Part shown: positions 15,594-22,431 of the stretch, piece after piece | How the letters are laid out: each line of letters opens with the position of its first letter | How positions within the stretch are numbered: position 1 is the first letter of the stretch | Origin: Desulfonatronospira sp964577315 | GTDB taxonomy: Bacteria > Desulfobacterota > Desulfovibrionia > Desulfovibrionales > Desulfonatronovibrionaceae | Direction: 5' to 3' | NCBI GenBank assembly: GCA_964577315.1 | Contig: CAZNYT010000037.1 | Coordinates: forward strand, 1-22,485 | DNA length: 22,485 bases | Translations under genes and position numbers: made by a program | The notes under the pieces: model-generated | Database searches by the model: none | Told to the model about the DNA's origin: nothing | Seen by the model: only the letters and a program-made list of their open reading frames with translations

Positions 15594-16338
15594 GCAAAGG
15601 CCCGTGTCCTCCGTAAGCTCTCTGGATCAGGAAGAGGAGGAAGAAGGGGACTCCAGGAGCTGGATTACAATTTTTGCGGATATTGCCCTGCTACTTTTGG
15701 TGTTTTTTGTGCTGCTTTTTTCCATGTCCACCCTGGACCAGCAGCAATACGAGGACGCCCTGCTTTCGGTGCGCCGTTCCCTGGGCCAGGACGATACCCA
15801 TGAATGGGGAATCAGGGTGCGCACGGACACCACAGGCGTGTTAATGGATGAGCCCACCCAGTTCCGCCAACTGAAAGAGGCCCAGCAGGAAGTTTTCTCG
15901 GACATTCAGTACTTTCGGAGCCAGCAGGGACTGGAAGGCATAGTGGGAGTACAGATGGATGCAGGCAAAATTGTCATGCGCCTCTCGGGAGAGGTTCTGT
16001 TCGATCCCGGGGACATAGAACTCACACAGGAAGGAAAAAAAGTGTTGCAGGATTTAAGAGATGTGTTTATCCGTCATCCAGAGCAGCAGATAAATATCCA
16101 GGGGCACACGGATAACGTTCCCCCTTCACCCGAGGCCAGGTTCGAGGATAATTGGGAGCTTTCCACGCTGCGAGCCTTGAGCGCTTTGCGCTATCTTGTG
16201 GAATTGGGGATTGAGCCCACTCGATTGACATCTACCGGTCTGGCGGATCTCCAGCCCCTATACCCCAATACCACCGAAACAAACAGGGCCCGCAACAGGC
16301 GGGTGGAATTTATCCTGGAAAGAAGTATCGGGGAATAA
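15580..16338 (+). CDS. motB: Flagellar motor stator protein MotB (OmpA-like peptidoglycan-binding domain)
   Basis: This protein of about 252 residues has an acidic N-terminus (EEEEEGD, 18-24), a single transmembrane helix beginning WITIFADIALLLLVFFVLLFSMS with the ion-carrying Asp34, a plug/linker region, and a C-terminal OmpA/MotB domain from about 165 (INIQGHTDNVPP, DNWELSTLRALSALRYL, NRARNRRVEFIL). The ATG at 15580 is 9 nt after GGAGG (15566-15570), which lies inside motA, and the genes overlap by 14 bp. The helix after Asp34 (LLLLVFFVLLFSMS) resembles sodium-type PomB/MotS helices by eye. That is only a hint about the coupling ion. Confidence 0.93.
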   Translation: MSEDRQRPVSSVSSLDQEEEEEGDSRSWITIFADIALLLLVFFVLLFSMSTLDQQQYEDALLSVRRSLGQDDTHEWGIRVRTDTTGVLMDEPTQFRQLKEAQQEVFSDIQYFRSQQGLEGIVGVQMDAGKIVMRLSGEVLFDPGDIELTQEGKKVLQDLRDVFIRHPEQQINIQGHTDNVPPSPEARFEDNWELSTLRALSALRYLVELGIEPTRLTSTGLADLQPLYPNTTETNRARNRRVEFILERSIGE

Positions 16339-16761
16339 ATGTCTGAATATCTGGGCGACTTCACTTTCGATTATGAAACTGGTACCAGGCGCAGGGCTTA
16401 CCGGGTCTCCATCCCTGGTCTCTTTGCAGAGGTCCATGACCTGGGACAAACCTTCCAAGTACAGGATATAAGCGCATCTGGAGTAGCCATTGAGGGTCAT
16501 TCCCAAGACAATCCCGGCTTGCAAAAAGGGCAAGAGTTGAAACTAACCCTGCTTATCAAGGACAAACCTTTCCTTGAGGATTTAAATGCCTCCGTGGTCA
16601 GGAGCCAAGCCTCAGTTGTGGCCTGCGAATTTCAGGACTTGACTTTCAATCAAGAAGCCAAGCTGGACAAATTGGTTTTAGAAATACAAAAAAAACTGAT
16701 ATCTGCCAAAAAGAAAAGGGCTCAAGACAAAAATGAAGAAGCACAAGATACTGATAGCTAA
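16339..16761 (+). CDS. PilZ domain protein (putative c-di-GMP receptor)
   Basis: This 140-residue protein consists of one PilZ domain: the RxxxR arginine motif (Arg18 to Arg22 in RRRAYR) is followed by D43-I-S-A-S-G48, matching DxSxxG. Both c-di-GMP-contact motifs are thus intact. A lysine-rich tail (about 115-140) ends the protein. The ATG directly abuts the motB stop codon, and its end overlaps accC by 29 bp. Its position right after motAB suggests a YcgR-like brake or stator modulator responding to c-di-GMP, although the YcgR N-terminal domain is absent. Confidence 0.88.
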   Translation: MSEYLGDFTFDYETGTRRRAYRVSIPGLFAEVHDLGQTFQVQDISASGVAIEGHSQDNPGLQKGQELKLTLLIKDKPFLEDLNASVVRSQASVVACEFQDLTFNQEAKLDKLVLEIQKKLISAKKKRAQDKNEEAQDTDS

Positions 16762-18139
16762 CCGGGGTGAAATCGCTATCCGCATTTTAAAGGCTTGCCT
16801 GGACCTAGGTCATGACTTTGTATGTGTGTACACCAAAGAAGACGCCCAGTCCGAACACTGCACAGCAGCCTTGAAACACGGCGGGGACGCCTCCTTGTAC
16901 CGTATAAGTTCCTATCAGGATCCCAACGAGATTTTTGCTGTGGCTGATGCCAGCCAGGCCACCGCCATTCATCCCGGATACGGATTCTTTTCCGAAGATT
17001 TCCGCTTTGCCCGACGGGTGGTGCAGCGAAACAGGAAGCTGCATTTCATCGGGCCTTCCTGGAAGACGATCCAGGATCTGGGGGATAAAATCAACACCAA
17101 GAGACTGGCCAGGAGTCTGGACATCCCCACTATCCCCGGATCGGATCGCCCCATTTTCGACGACCTGGAGGCCGAGGAGGTAGCCAGTTCTCTTTTCGAA
17201 TTCCAAAAGGCTCAAGGTATAGAACAGCCAGTTATCCTGGTAAAGGCCTCGGCAGGAGGCGGGGGCATGGGGATCGAGGAAGTAACTGATCTGGATCGCT
17301 TCCGTACGGTACTTAGAAGGATAAAAAACTATGCCCGGCGCCAATTCCGGGATGAGGGCGTTTTGATCGAACAGAGGATATTCGATTTCAACCACCTGGA
17401 GGTCCAGATACTGGCTGACGATTACGGCAATGTAGTTCACTTCGGCACCCGCAATTGCACGGTACAAAGCGTAGGCCGCCAGAAAAGGATTGAAGTGTCT
17501 CCCGGATTCGATTCCCAAAGCATTAGTTATGCCTTTGATGCTGATAAAGTCCTTAACGATATCGTGGAGTACTCTTTGCGTATAGCCAAGGAAGTGGGGT
17601 ATAACAACATTGGCACCTGGGAATGGATAGTAAGCCCCATGGGCAACCCCTTTTTAATGGAGGTTAATAGCCGGATACAAGTGGAGAACGGGGTTTCCGC
17701 CATAATATCCCGAATCAGGGGGGAAGAGGTGGATCTCATCCGGGAGCAAATCCGACTGGGGTTGGGAGAGAAAATGGATTTCCAGCAAGAGGATATTGAC
17801 TTCCGGGGCGTAGGTATTGAATACCGTATTTTGGCCGAAGACCCGGATAATGGATTTGAACCCTGGGTGGGACGTATTGAAAAATTTTCCTGGCCAGATC
17901 ACCCTTGGCTTAGGATGCACACGCATATCCCCACGGACCGGGTTTACGACATCCCTACTGAGTTCGATCCCAACCTGGCCCTGGGCATAGTCTGGGGCGA
18001 GGACCTGGAGCAGGCAAAAACTAGGGGATTGCAGTTCTTGAACCAACTTGTCCTGGAGGGCAAGGACAATATGGGGGCTCCCCTTAAATCCAACATTGAG
18101 TTTTTGAAGGAAAAAACGCCCAATATATTGGTATTCTAA
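16733..18139 (+). CDS. accC: Biotin carboxylase subunit, divergent AccC-like
   Basis: This 468-residue ATP-grasp enzyme should carboxylate biotin on the carrier protein using ATP and bicarbonate. Motifs: LIANRGEIAIRIL (7-19), HPGYGFFSED (80-89), glycine loop KASAGGGGMGIE (171-182), HLEVQILAD (221-229), RQKRIEVSPG (249-258) and MEVNSRIQVENGVS (309-322), with catalytic-type Glu310, Asn312, Arg314 and Glu318 kept. Compared with E. coli AccC as I recall it, the loop GGGGGRGMR has Met179 instead of Arg, the HQK triad is Arg-Gln-Lys, and the VEH of the biotin-site motif is VEN. It is therefore a distinct subfamily. The start ATG at 16733 lies inside the pilZ gene, with AAGGG upstream. The partner subunits lie after a 431-bp spacer. 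Confidence 0.88.
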   Translation: MKKHKILIANRGEIAIRILKACLDLGHDFVCVYTKEDAQSEHCTAALKHGGDASLYRISSYQDPNEIFAVADASQATAIHPGYGFFSEDFRFARRVVQRNRKLHFIGPSWKTIQDLGDKINTKRLARSLDIPTIPGSDRPIFDDLEAEEVASSLFEFQKAQGIEQPVILVKASAGGGGMGIEEVTDLDRFRTVLRRIKNYARRQFRDEGVLIEQRIFDFNHLEVQILADDYGNVVHFGTRNCTVQSVGRQKRIEVSPGFDSQSISYAFDADKVLNDIVEYSLRIAKEVGYNNIGTWEWIVSPMGNPFLMEVNSRIQVENGVSAIISRIRGEEVDLIREQIRLGLGEKMDFQQEDIDFRGVGIEYRILAEDPDNGFEPWVGRIEKFSWPDHPWLRMHTHIPTDRVYDIPTEFDPNLALGIVWGEDLEQAKTRGLQFLNQLVLEGKDNMGAPLKSNIEFLKEKTPNILVF

Positions 18140-18140
18140 C

Positions 18141-18225
18141 ACTACACGAAACCTTGGCTTTTACGGCACAGGCTTAGCTTGGGGACTGTGTCCCAAGCCC
18201 ATTTCTCACAAAGTTTCGTTGTAGT
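18141..18225. repeat. Inverted repeat with nested hairpin just after accC
   Basis: ACTACACGAAACCTT (18141-18155) pairs with AAGTTTCGTTGTAGT (18211-18225) with a one-base bulge on each side. Inside it, GCTTGGG (18177-18183) pairs exactly with CCCAAGC (18192-18198). It starts 2 bp after the accC stop codon. It could act in transcript termination or 3'-end protection, but no T-tract follows. The right arm contains the AAGTTTCGTTGTA motif also seen at 39-51. Confidence 0.6.
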
Positions 18226-18244
18226 TGCTAATTCAAGAGTTCTT

Positions 18245-18415
18245 GGGCAAGGATTTATGTTTATTGAGAATTTCCAGCATTCTCAATGTCCGTAACATTC
18301 TCGAGCTTCACGTACTGATTTTTAATCTTACTTTTTACCCGGTTAAACCCCACTAACGCGGAGCCCGGCACTCACTTCCGTTTGGCTACTTGTGGATGGA
18401 GCGGGCAAGGATTTA
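18245..18415. repeat. Exact 13-bp direct repeat GGGCAAGGATTTA
   Basis: GGGCAAGGATTTA occurs at 18245-18257 and 18403-18415. Each copy is followed within a few bases by ATTGAG and the start of a hairpin arm. This suggests the spacer was built from two related units about 158 bp apart. Confidence 0.55.
18263..18287. repeat. Perfect 9-bp hairpin
   Basis: ATTGAGAAT (18263-18271) and ATTCTCAAT (18279-18287) are exact complements around a 7-nt loop. It is AU-rich and not followed by a T-run. It belongs to the first of the two repeat units in the accC-accAD spacer. Confidence 0.6.
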
Positions 18416-18441
18416 ATTGAGTGCCGGGAATTTGACCGGGT
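18337..18441. repeat. 105-nt two-tier stem-loop upstream of accAD
   Basis: The outer arms ACCCGGTTAAA (18337-18347) and TTTGACCGGGT (18431-18441) pair with one G-T wobble. The inner arms CCCGGCACTCA (18364-18374) and TGAGTGCCGGG (18418-18428) pair exactly over 11 bp. The left inter-arm gap is 16 nt and the right one 2 nt, and the apical loop is 43 nt. It ends 129 bp before the accAD start. It could be a structured leader RNA or a repeat element. No known riboswitch class is recognisable to me. Confidence 0.6.
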
Positions 18442-18482
18442 GAACCCTTAACCTTTTACTTTCAACTCTCAAGCTCTACAAC

Positions 18483-18533
18483 AAGTTTCGATGTATTTAA
18501 TTACATGGCAGGGAAAGCCTTCAGGTAAAGGCT
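18483..18533. repeat. AAGTTTCGATGTA motif and small hairpin in the accAD leader
   Basis: AAGTTTCGATGTA (18483-18495) is a one-base variant of the motif at 39-51 and 18211-18223. It is followed by the near-palindrome ATGTATTTAATTACAT and by a hairpin AGCCTT (18516-18521)/AAGGCT (18528-18533). These lie 38-88 bp before the accAD ATG, where promoter or operator elements are expected, but I cannot assign one. Confidence 0.4.
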
Positions 18534-18570
18534 AAGTTCATTTTTAATCTTATTCAGGACAATAAAAGGC

Positions 18571-20811
18571 ATGACCGAAATAGAGAAACATATACAGGAT
18601 CTCAAGGAACGTCTGCAATATATTCGGGATATTTTCGGGAACCGGGAAAATGCCAATATCTCCCTGCTCCAATCCAAACTTGAGGATTTTGTTCAGGAGC
18701 TTCCCTCCTTGGGCCCGGGTCAAATCAAGCGCAGACTCAACTCTTTGACTGAATTGTTCAGCTTTTTGGAGAACAAGCTGGAAAAGGAACTCACCCCCAT
18801 GGACAAGGTGCGTATTGTCCGCCATCCTCAGCGGGTGTGTCTCAAGGATATCCTGGAACACGTGTATGATAATTATACCGAGATTGGCGGTCAGAGAGAA
18901 TACAGCATCGATCCCTCCATGATCATAGCCCGGGCTTATATTACCCGCAACGTGGGCAAAAAGACCTATAAACAACCGGTCATGGTCATTGGCCAGGAAA
19001 AGGGCCACGGAGAAGAATTCCGCAACGGGGGCTCAGTCAAGCCCTGGGGAAACGCCAAGGCCCTGGAATACATGAAGGTGGCAGAAACCGAAAACATTCC
19101 CATCCATACCTACATCTTCACCCCGGGCTCCTATCCCATTGAGGATTACCCCGGGGCAGCCCAGCAGATAGCCAGAAACATCTATACCATGGCCGGACTC
19201 AAAGTCCCCGTAGTCTCGGTTATCTCCGAGGGAGGCTCGGGCGGGGCAGAAGCCATTGGCTTGGCTGATACCAGGATCATGCTCTCCCACGGTTACTACT
19301 CGGTTATCTCCCCGGAAGGAGCCGCCGCCATTGAGGGCGGTGCCAGCTCCGCACAAAAAGCCTCCAAGGAATTGGTGGAGCGTTGCGCCAAGCAGCTAAA
19401 GATTACCGCCCGGGACAACCTGAAAATGGGCTATGTGGACCGCGTGGTTCAGGAACCCCCCTTGGGAGCCAGGCCGGAACACTTCGATTTTTTCAAGAAG
19501 CTGCGCCAAGAGGTTATCCTGGCTACGGATGAAATCATTCTTTCCATCCGCGGGGTAAAGCTCTTTCGGGCCATTGCCCTGAGAAAGCTGAACAATCCCA
19601 ACATCTATGTCCGCTGGAGCCTCTCCCAGAAATCCAAGGAACGCCTGCTCTGGAGAAGATACCAGAAGCACCGCCATCTGGCTATCTGGTCCTTTTTGGA
19701 CAAAACCCCGGCCTGGCAAAGATACAAGCGTTCAGTGGTGGAAACCTCCTGGTCGGTGTATGCCTTTTTGCGCTACGAATTTCTGGGTAGACACCAACGG
19801 GCAATTACCCATTTGGCCGAGGATGTACACGGGGAAGTACATGCCCTGTTTGGACGGGTCATGCACAGGGCCTCCAGGATTCTAAGGAAACTCCCCGGGA
19901 TGAAAAAGGAAAAAAAGGATGTTTGTCAATTAACCACCTTGTCCACCTGGGAATCCGGAATGACCTGGGACGAGCACTACCGGTACGTCAGCCCCCAGGC
20001 CAACCAGGACAAGACTTTCACCTGCCCCAACCATCACAAGTTCAATTGCCTGGACCTGTGGGCACCGGATCTATTCGGGGATTTCGCTGGGGTCTGCCCC
20101 CACTGCGGCCACCATTTTCCCATGGAATACGAATGGTACCTGTTCAATGTGTTCGATTCCAGATCTATTCGGGAATTCAACCCCAACGTGGAATCCACCA
20201 ATCCCTTGGAGTTTGACGGCTTGGACCACAAACTGGAAAAGGCCAAGAAACAAACCGGGCACAAAAGTGCCTGCATGACCTTTGAGGCCAGCATAAAAGG
20301 GGTTCGGATGGTGGTGGCCATGCTCATGGGCAAATTTCGAGGCGGAAGCGTGGGAGCGGCAGAAGGGGAAAAGTTCATCCGGGCAGCGGAACAGGCCCGC
20401 CGCAAACATATGCCCTTTTTCACCTACGTCCACGGAACCGCTGGTATTAGGATCCAGGAAGGAACCAACGGGCTTATCCAGATGCCCAGGTGTACTCTGG
20501 CAGTGCGGAGATACCTCGAAGCCGGCGGGTTATACCTGGTCCTATACGATACCAATTCTTATGCCGGACCTGTGGCCAGTTTTCTGGGCTGCTCCCCTTA
20601 CCAGTTCGCCATCCGCTCCGCAAACATTGGGTTCGCTGGCCCGGGGGTGATCCGGGAAACAACTGGCGTGGACGTACCGCCTAACTACCACAAATCCTTT
20701 ATGGCGCTGTCCCGTGGACACATCCAGGGTATATGGGACCGCAGGGAAATAAGAAACAACCTGAACCATGCCCTAATGACCATGGGCGGAGAATTTTTGT
20801 ATTATCGTTAG
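18571..20811 (+). CDS. Acetyl-CoA carboxylase carboxyltransferase, alpha-beta fusion
   Basis: This 746-residue protein joins both transferase subunits, alpha first. Residues about 1-330 match AccA: RHPQRVCLKDIL, IGQEKGHGEEF, TYIFTPGSYPIEDYPGAAQQIARNI, VVSVISEGGSGGAEAIGLAD, YYSVISPEGAAAI. A basic, aromatic linker of roughly 140 residues follows. Residues about 480-746 match AccD: a zinc-ribbon-like start (Cys485, His488, Cys493, Cys509, Cys512), VVAMLMGKFRGGSVGAAEGEKFIRAAEQARRKHMPFF, then GPGVIRETTG. The transferase moves the carboxyl group from biotin to acetyl-CoA, giving malonyl-CoA. Separate accA and accD genes are the rule in most bacteria; this fused order is, to my knowledge, seen in Desulfovibrio relatives. 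The ATG at 18571 is preceded by AGGA at about 11 nt. The biotin carrier gene follows 58 bp later. Confidence 0.88.
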   Translation: MTEIEKHIQDLKERLQYIRDIFGNRENANISLLQSKLEDFVQELPSLGPGQIKRRLNSLTELFSFLENKLEKELTPMDKVRIVRHPQRVCLKDILEHVYDNYTEIGGQREYSIDPSMIIARAYITRNVGKKTYKQPVMVIGQEKGHGEEFRNGGSVKPWGNAKALEYMKVAETENIPIHTYIFTPGSYPIEDYPGAAQQIARNIYTMAGLKVPVVSVISEGGSGGAEAIGLADTRIMLSHGYYSVISPEGAAAIEGGASSAQKASKELVERCAKQLKITARDNLKMGYVDRVVQEPPLGARPEHFDFFKKLRQEVILATDEIILSIRGVKLFRAIALRKLNNPNIYVRWSLSQKSKERLLWRRYQKHRHLAIWSFLDKTPAWQRYKRSVVETSWSVYAFLRYEFLGRHQRAITHLAEDVHGEVHALFGRVMHRASRILRKLPGMKKEKKDVCQLTTLSTWESGMTWDEHYRYVSPQANQDKTFTCPNHHKFNCLDLWAPDLFGDFAGVCPHCGHHFPMEYEWYLFNVFDSRSIREFNPNVESTNPLEFDGLDHKLEKAKKQTGHKSACMTFEASIKGVRMVVAMLMGKFRGGSVGAAEGEKFIRAAEQARRKHMPFFTYVHGTAGIRIQEGTNGLIQMPRCTLAVRRYLEAGGLYLVLYDTNSYAGPVASFLGCSPYQFAIRSANIGFAGPGVIRETTGVDVPPNYHKSFMALSRGHIQGIWDRREIRNNLNHALMTMGGEFLYYR

Positions 20812-20869
20812 AGCGGTTCCCAGGGGTTACTTCTAAGCACCTACTTCTCAAAAACATAAGGAGTTTGCC

Positions 20870-21523
20870 TTGATCGATGATACCATGGCCCTGTTAAACG
20901 AGCTAAAAAAGGCTCCTTACCAGGAAATAACCATAACCGCCCCTCATTCCGGGAGAATAGAGTTCCTGATCAAGGAAACCGGGACCAAGATCAGCGGTGC
21001 CTCCGGGACCTGGCTGGAACGTCCTGGTACATTGCTGGCCTATCTGGTTCGCGAAGGCAATCACAAGCCCATTTATGCCCAAGACAAAGGCGAAGTCATG
21101 CAATTTTTTGACATTGCGGACAAGGAATTCGTCCAGGCTGGCACACCATTATTAAAAATCAAGCATTTTCTGACCAAACAGGAAGTAATGGATATTATCC
21201 TGAAAAAGGCCTTGCATCTATTTACAGCCCCGGAAAAGGGTCGCTATTATTTTGTTTTCGAGATCGACACCAAGATCAAGTCCCAGGGCTTGCGATCAGT
21301 CCGGGTCAGCGAAGGGGATGAGGTACTGATTCTATCCCGGATGAAACGCGAAACTATTATTCCTTACCAGGGCCCCTCCGGGATTATCTATACTACATAC
21401 TTCGACCCCAATGAAAGCGTGGACATAGGCTCTCCCTTGTTCGGAGTGTGCCCTGAGGGTCAAGTGGACAACATCAAGACTGTAATTGACAAAATCGAAA
21501 GCGGGTGGGAAGAACAGGAATGA
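20870..21523 (+). CDS. Biotin carboxyl carrier-like protein with two lipoyl/biotinyl-type domains
   Basis: This 217-residue protein starts at TTG (20870), six bases after AAGGAG (20858-20863); the ATG at 20885 is an alternative without good spacing. Two beta-rich repeats resemble biotinyl/lipoyl folds: about 20-100 (APHSGRIEFL...KPIYAQDKGEVMQFFDIADKEFVQAGTPLLKIK) and 118-195 (VRVSEGDEVLILSRMKRETIIPYQGPSGIIYTTYFDPNESVDIGSPLF). The second has Met158-Lys159, which I take as the biotinylation site. The usual E-A-M-K-M is replaced by S-R-M-K-R. The first domain has no MK motif. Its place directly after the fused transferase makes it the expected carrier, shuttling carboxybiotin between AccC and the transferase. 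Assignment rests on context plus the domain pattern. Confidence 0.8.
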   Translation: MIDDTMALLNELKKAPYQEITITAPHSGRIEFLIKETGTKISGASGTWLERPGTLLAYLVREGNHKPIYAQDKGEVMQFFDIADKEFVQAGTPLLKIKHFLTKQEVMDIILKKALHLFTAPEKGRYYFVFEIDTKIKSQGLRSVRVSEGDEVLILSRMKRETIIPYQGPSGIIYTTYFDPNESVDIGSPLFGVCPEGQVDNIKTVIDKIESGWEEQE

Positions 21524-21582
21524 TGTGCAATATACCCAGGGCAACAAAATAGCTGTTACAGGAAGTATTCAAGGGGAAAATC

Positions 21583-21933
21583 ATGGGCGAAATCATACAG
21601 ATCCGGTTAATGGCTAAAACCTATGATCCTGAGGAAGCCAAAAAACGCTGGGGCGAACTTGTAGAAGCCGCCTTTCAGCAGGACAATCTCCAGGTACAGG
21701 CAGGAGAGGATTTCCACGTCCGGCTGGTGGATGCCCTGTACGACAGATACCGGCTTAAAAGCTTTCCCTCAAGAATCAGCTTGGGGCTCGGCAGCGAGAT
21801 AGAAAAGGCCCTGGAACAAAGAAACAGACTTTTGCAGTGCTTGAGCGATTGGGACCCCAGGGGGGCAGACAAGGCTGCCTATGCCCTGGAGGACCTTTTG
21901 GACCTTATGGAACATAAGATCACACGCTGCTGA
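21583..21933 (+). CDS. Small protein of unknown function between the carrier and ssb
   Basis: I do not recognise this 116-residue protein. It is soluble and mixed-charge, with no signal peptide or membrane segment. A predicted N-terminal part (MGEIIQIRLMAKTYDPEEAKKRWGELVEAAF) is followed by two helical stretches (about 60-85 and 92-113, the latter ALEDLLDLMEHK). AAGGGGA lies just upstream of the ATG, and codon use looks like that of its neighbours, so it is probably real. It begins 59 bp after the carrier gene and is followed 44 bp later by ssb, all on one strand. Function cannot be inferred. Confidence 0.75.
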   Translation: MGEIIQIRLMAKTYDPEEAKKRWGELVEAAFQQDNLQVQAGEDFHVRLVDALYDRYRLKSFPSRISLGLGSEIEKALEQRNRLLQCLSDWDPRGADKAAYALEDLLDLMEHKITRC

Positions 21934-21977
21934 TACTGTAATCGTAATTTTTAACCTGGACATATTAAGGAGGAATC

Positions 21978-22430
21978 ATGGCCGGAACAATGAACCGAGT
22001 CATCCTGGTGGGCAGGCTAGGCATGGACCCCAAGCTGGCATATACAGCCAACGGTACCCCTGTGGCCAATTTGAGACTGGCAACGGACGAATCCTACAAT
22101 GATCGGGAAGGAAACAAGGTGGATCGCACTGAATGGCACAGGGTGGTAGTCTGGGGCAAACAGGCTGAATTCTGCTCCAATTACCTGAACAAGGGAAGAT
22201 TGGTACTGACTGAAGGCAGATTGCAGACCAGGAAGTGGCAGGATCAGCAAGGCCAGGATCGCTACACTACGGAAATAGTGGCATTTAGGGTGCAAGCCTT
22301 GGATTCCAAGGGCTCGGCCCAAGCTGCAGAATCCTATGTCGAGGCCCCGGACAGTAACCAGGGTTCGGATGAAAACCTGGGGCCTGCCTTCCCTTCGGAG
22401 GCTGGGGGCATGGATGATGCACCCTTTTAG
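21978..22430 (+). CDS. ssb: Single-stranded DNA-binding protein
   Basis: This 150-residue protein opens with MAGTMNRVILVGRLGMDPKLAYTANGTPVANLRLATDE, the classical bacterial SSB OB-fold, continues with DRTEWHRVVVWGKQAEFCSNYLNKG and LVLTEGRLQTRKW, and ends in a flexible tail with the acidic tip MDDAPF, used for binding replication and repair partners. SSB protects single-stranded DNA as a tetramer. AAGGAGG lies shortly before the ATG at 21978. The stop codon is one base from the 3' CCA end of the convergent tRNA-Arg gene, with no separate terminator between them. Confidence 0.97.
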   Translation: MAGTMNRVILVGRLGMDPKLAYTANGTPVANLRLATDESYNDREGNKVDRTEWHRVVVWGKQAEFCSNYLNKGRLVLTEGRLQTRKWQDQQGQDRYTTEIVAFRVQALDSKGSAQAAESYVEAPDSNQGSDENLGPAFPSEAGGMDDAPF

Positions 22431-22431
22431 T

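Noticed and set aside
18140..18570. CRISPR array or riboswitch in the accC-accAD spacer
   Set aside because: Repeats are few, unequal and irregularly spaced, and no known riboswitch core or cas gene is present.
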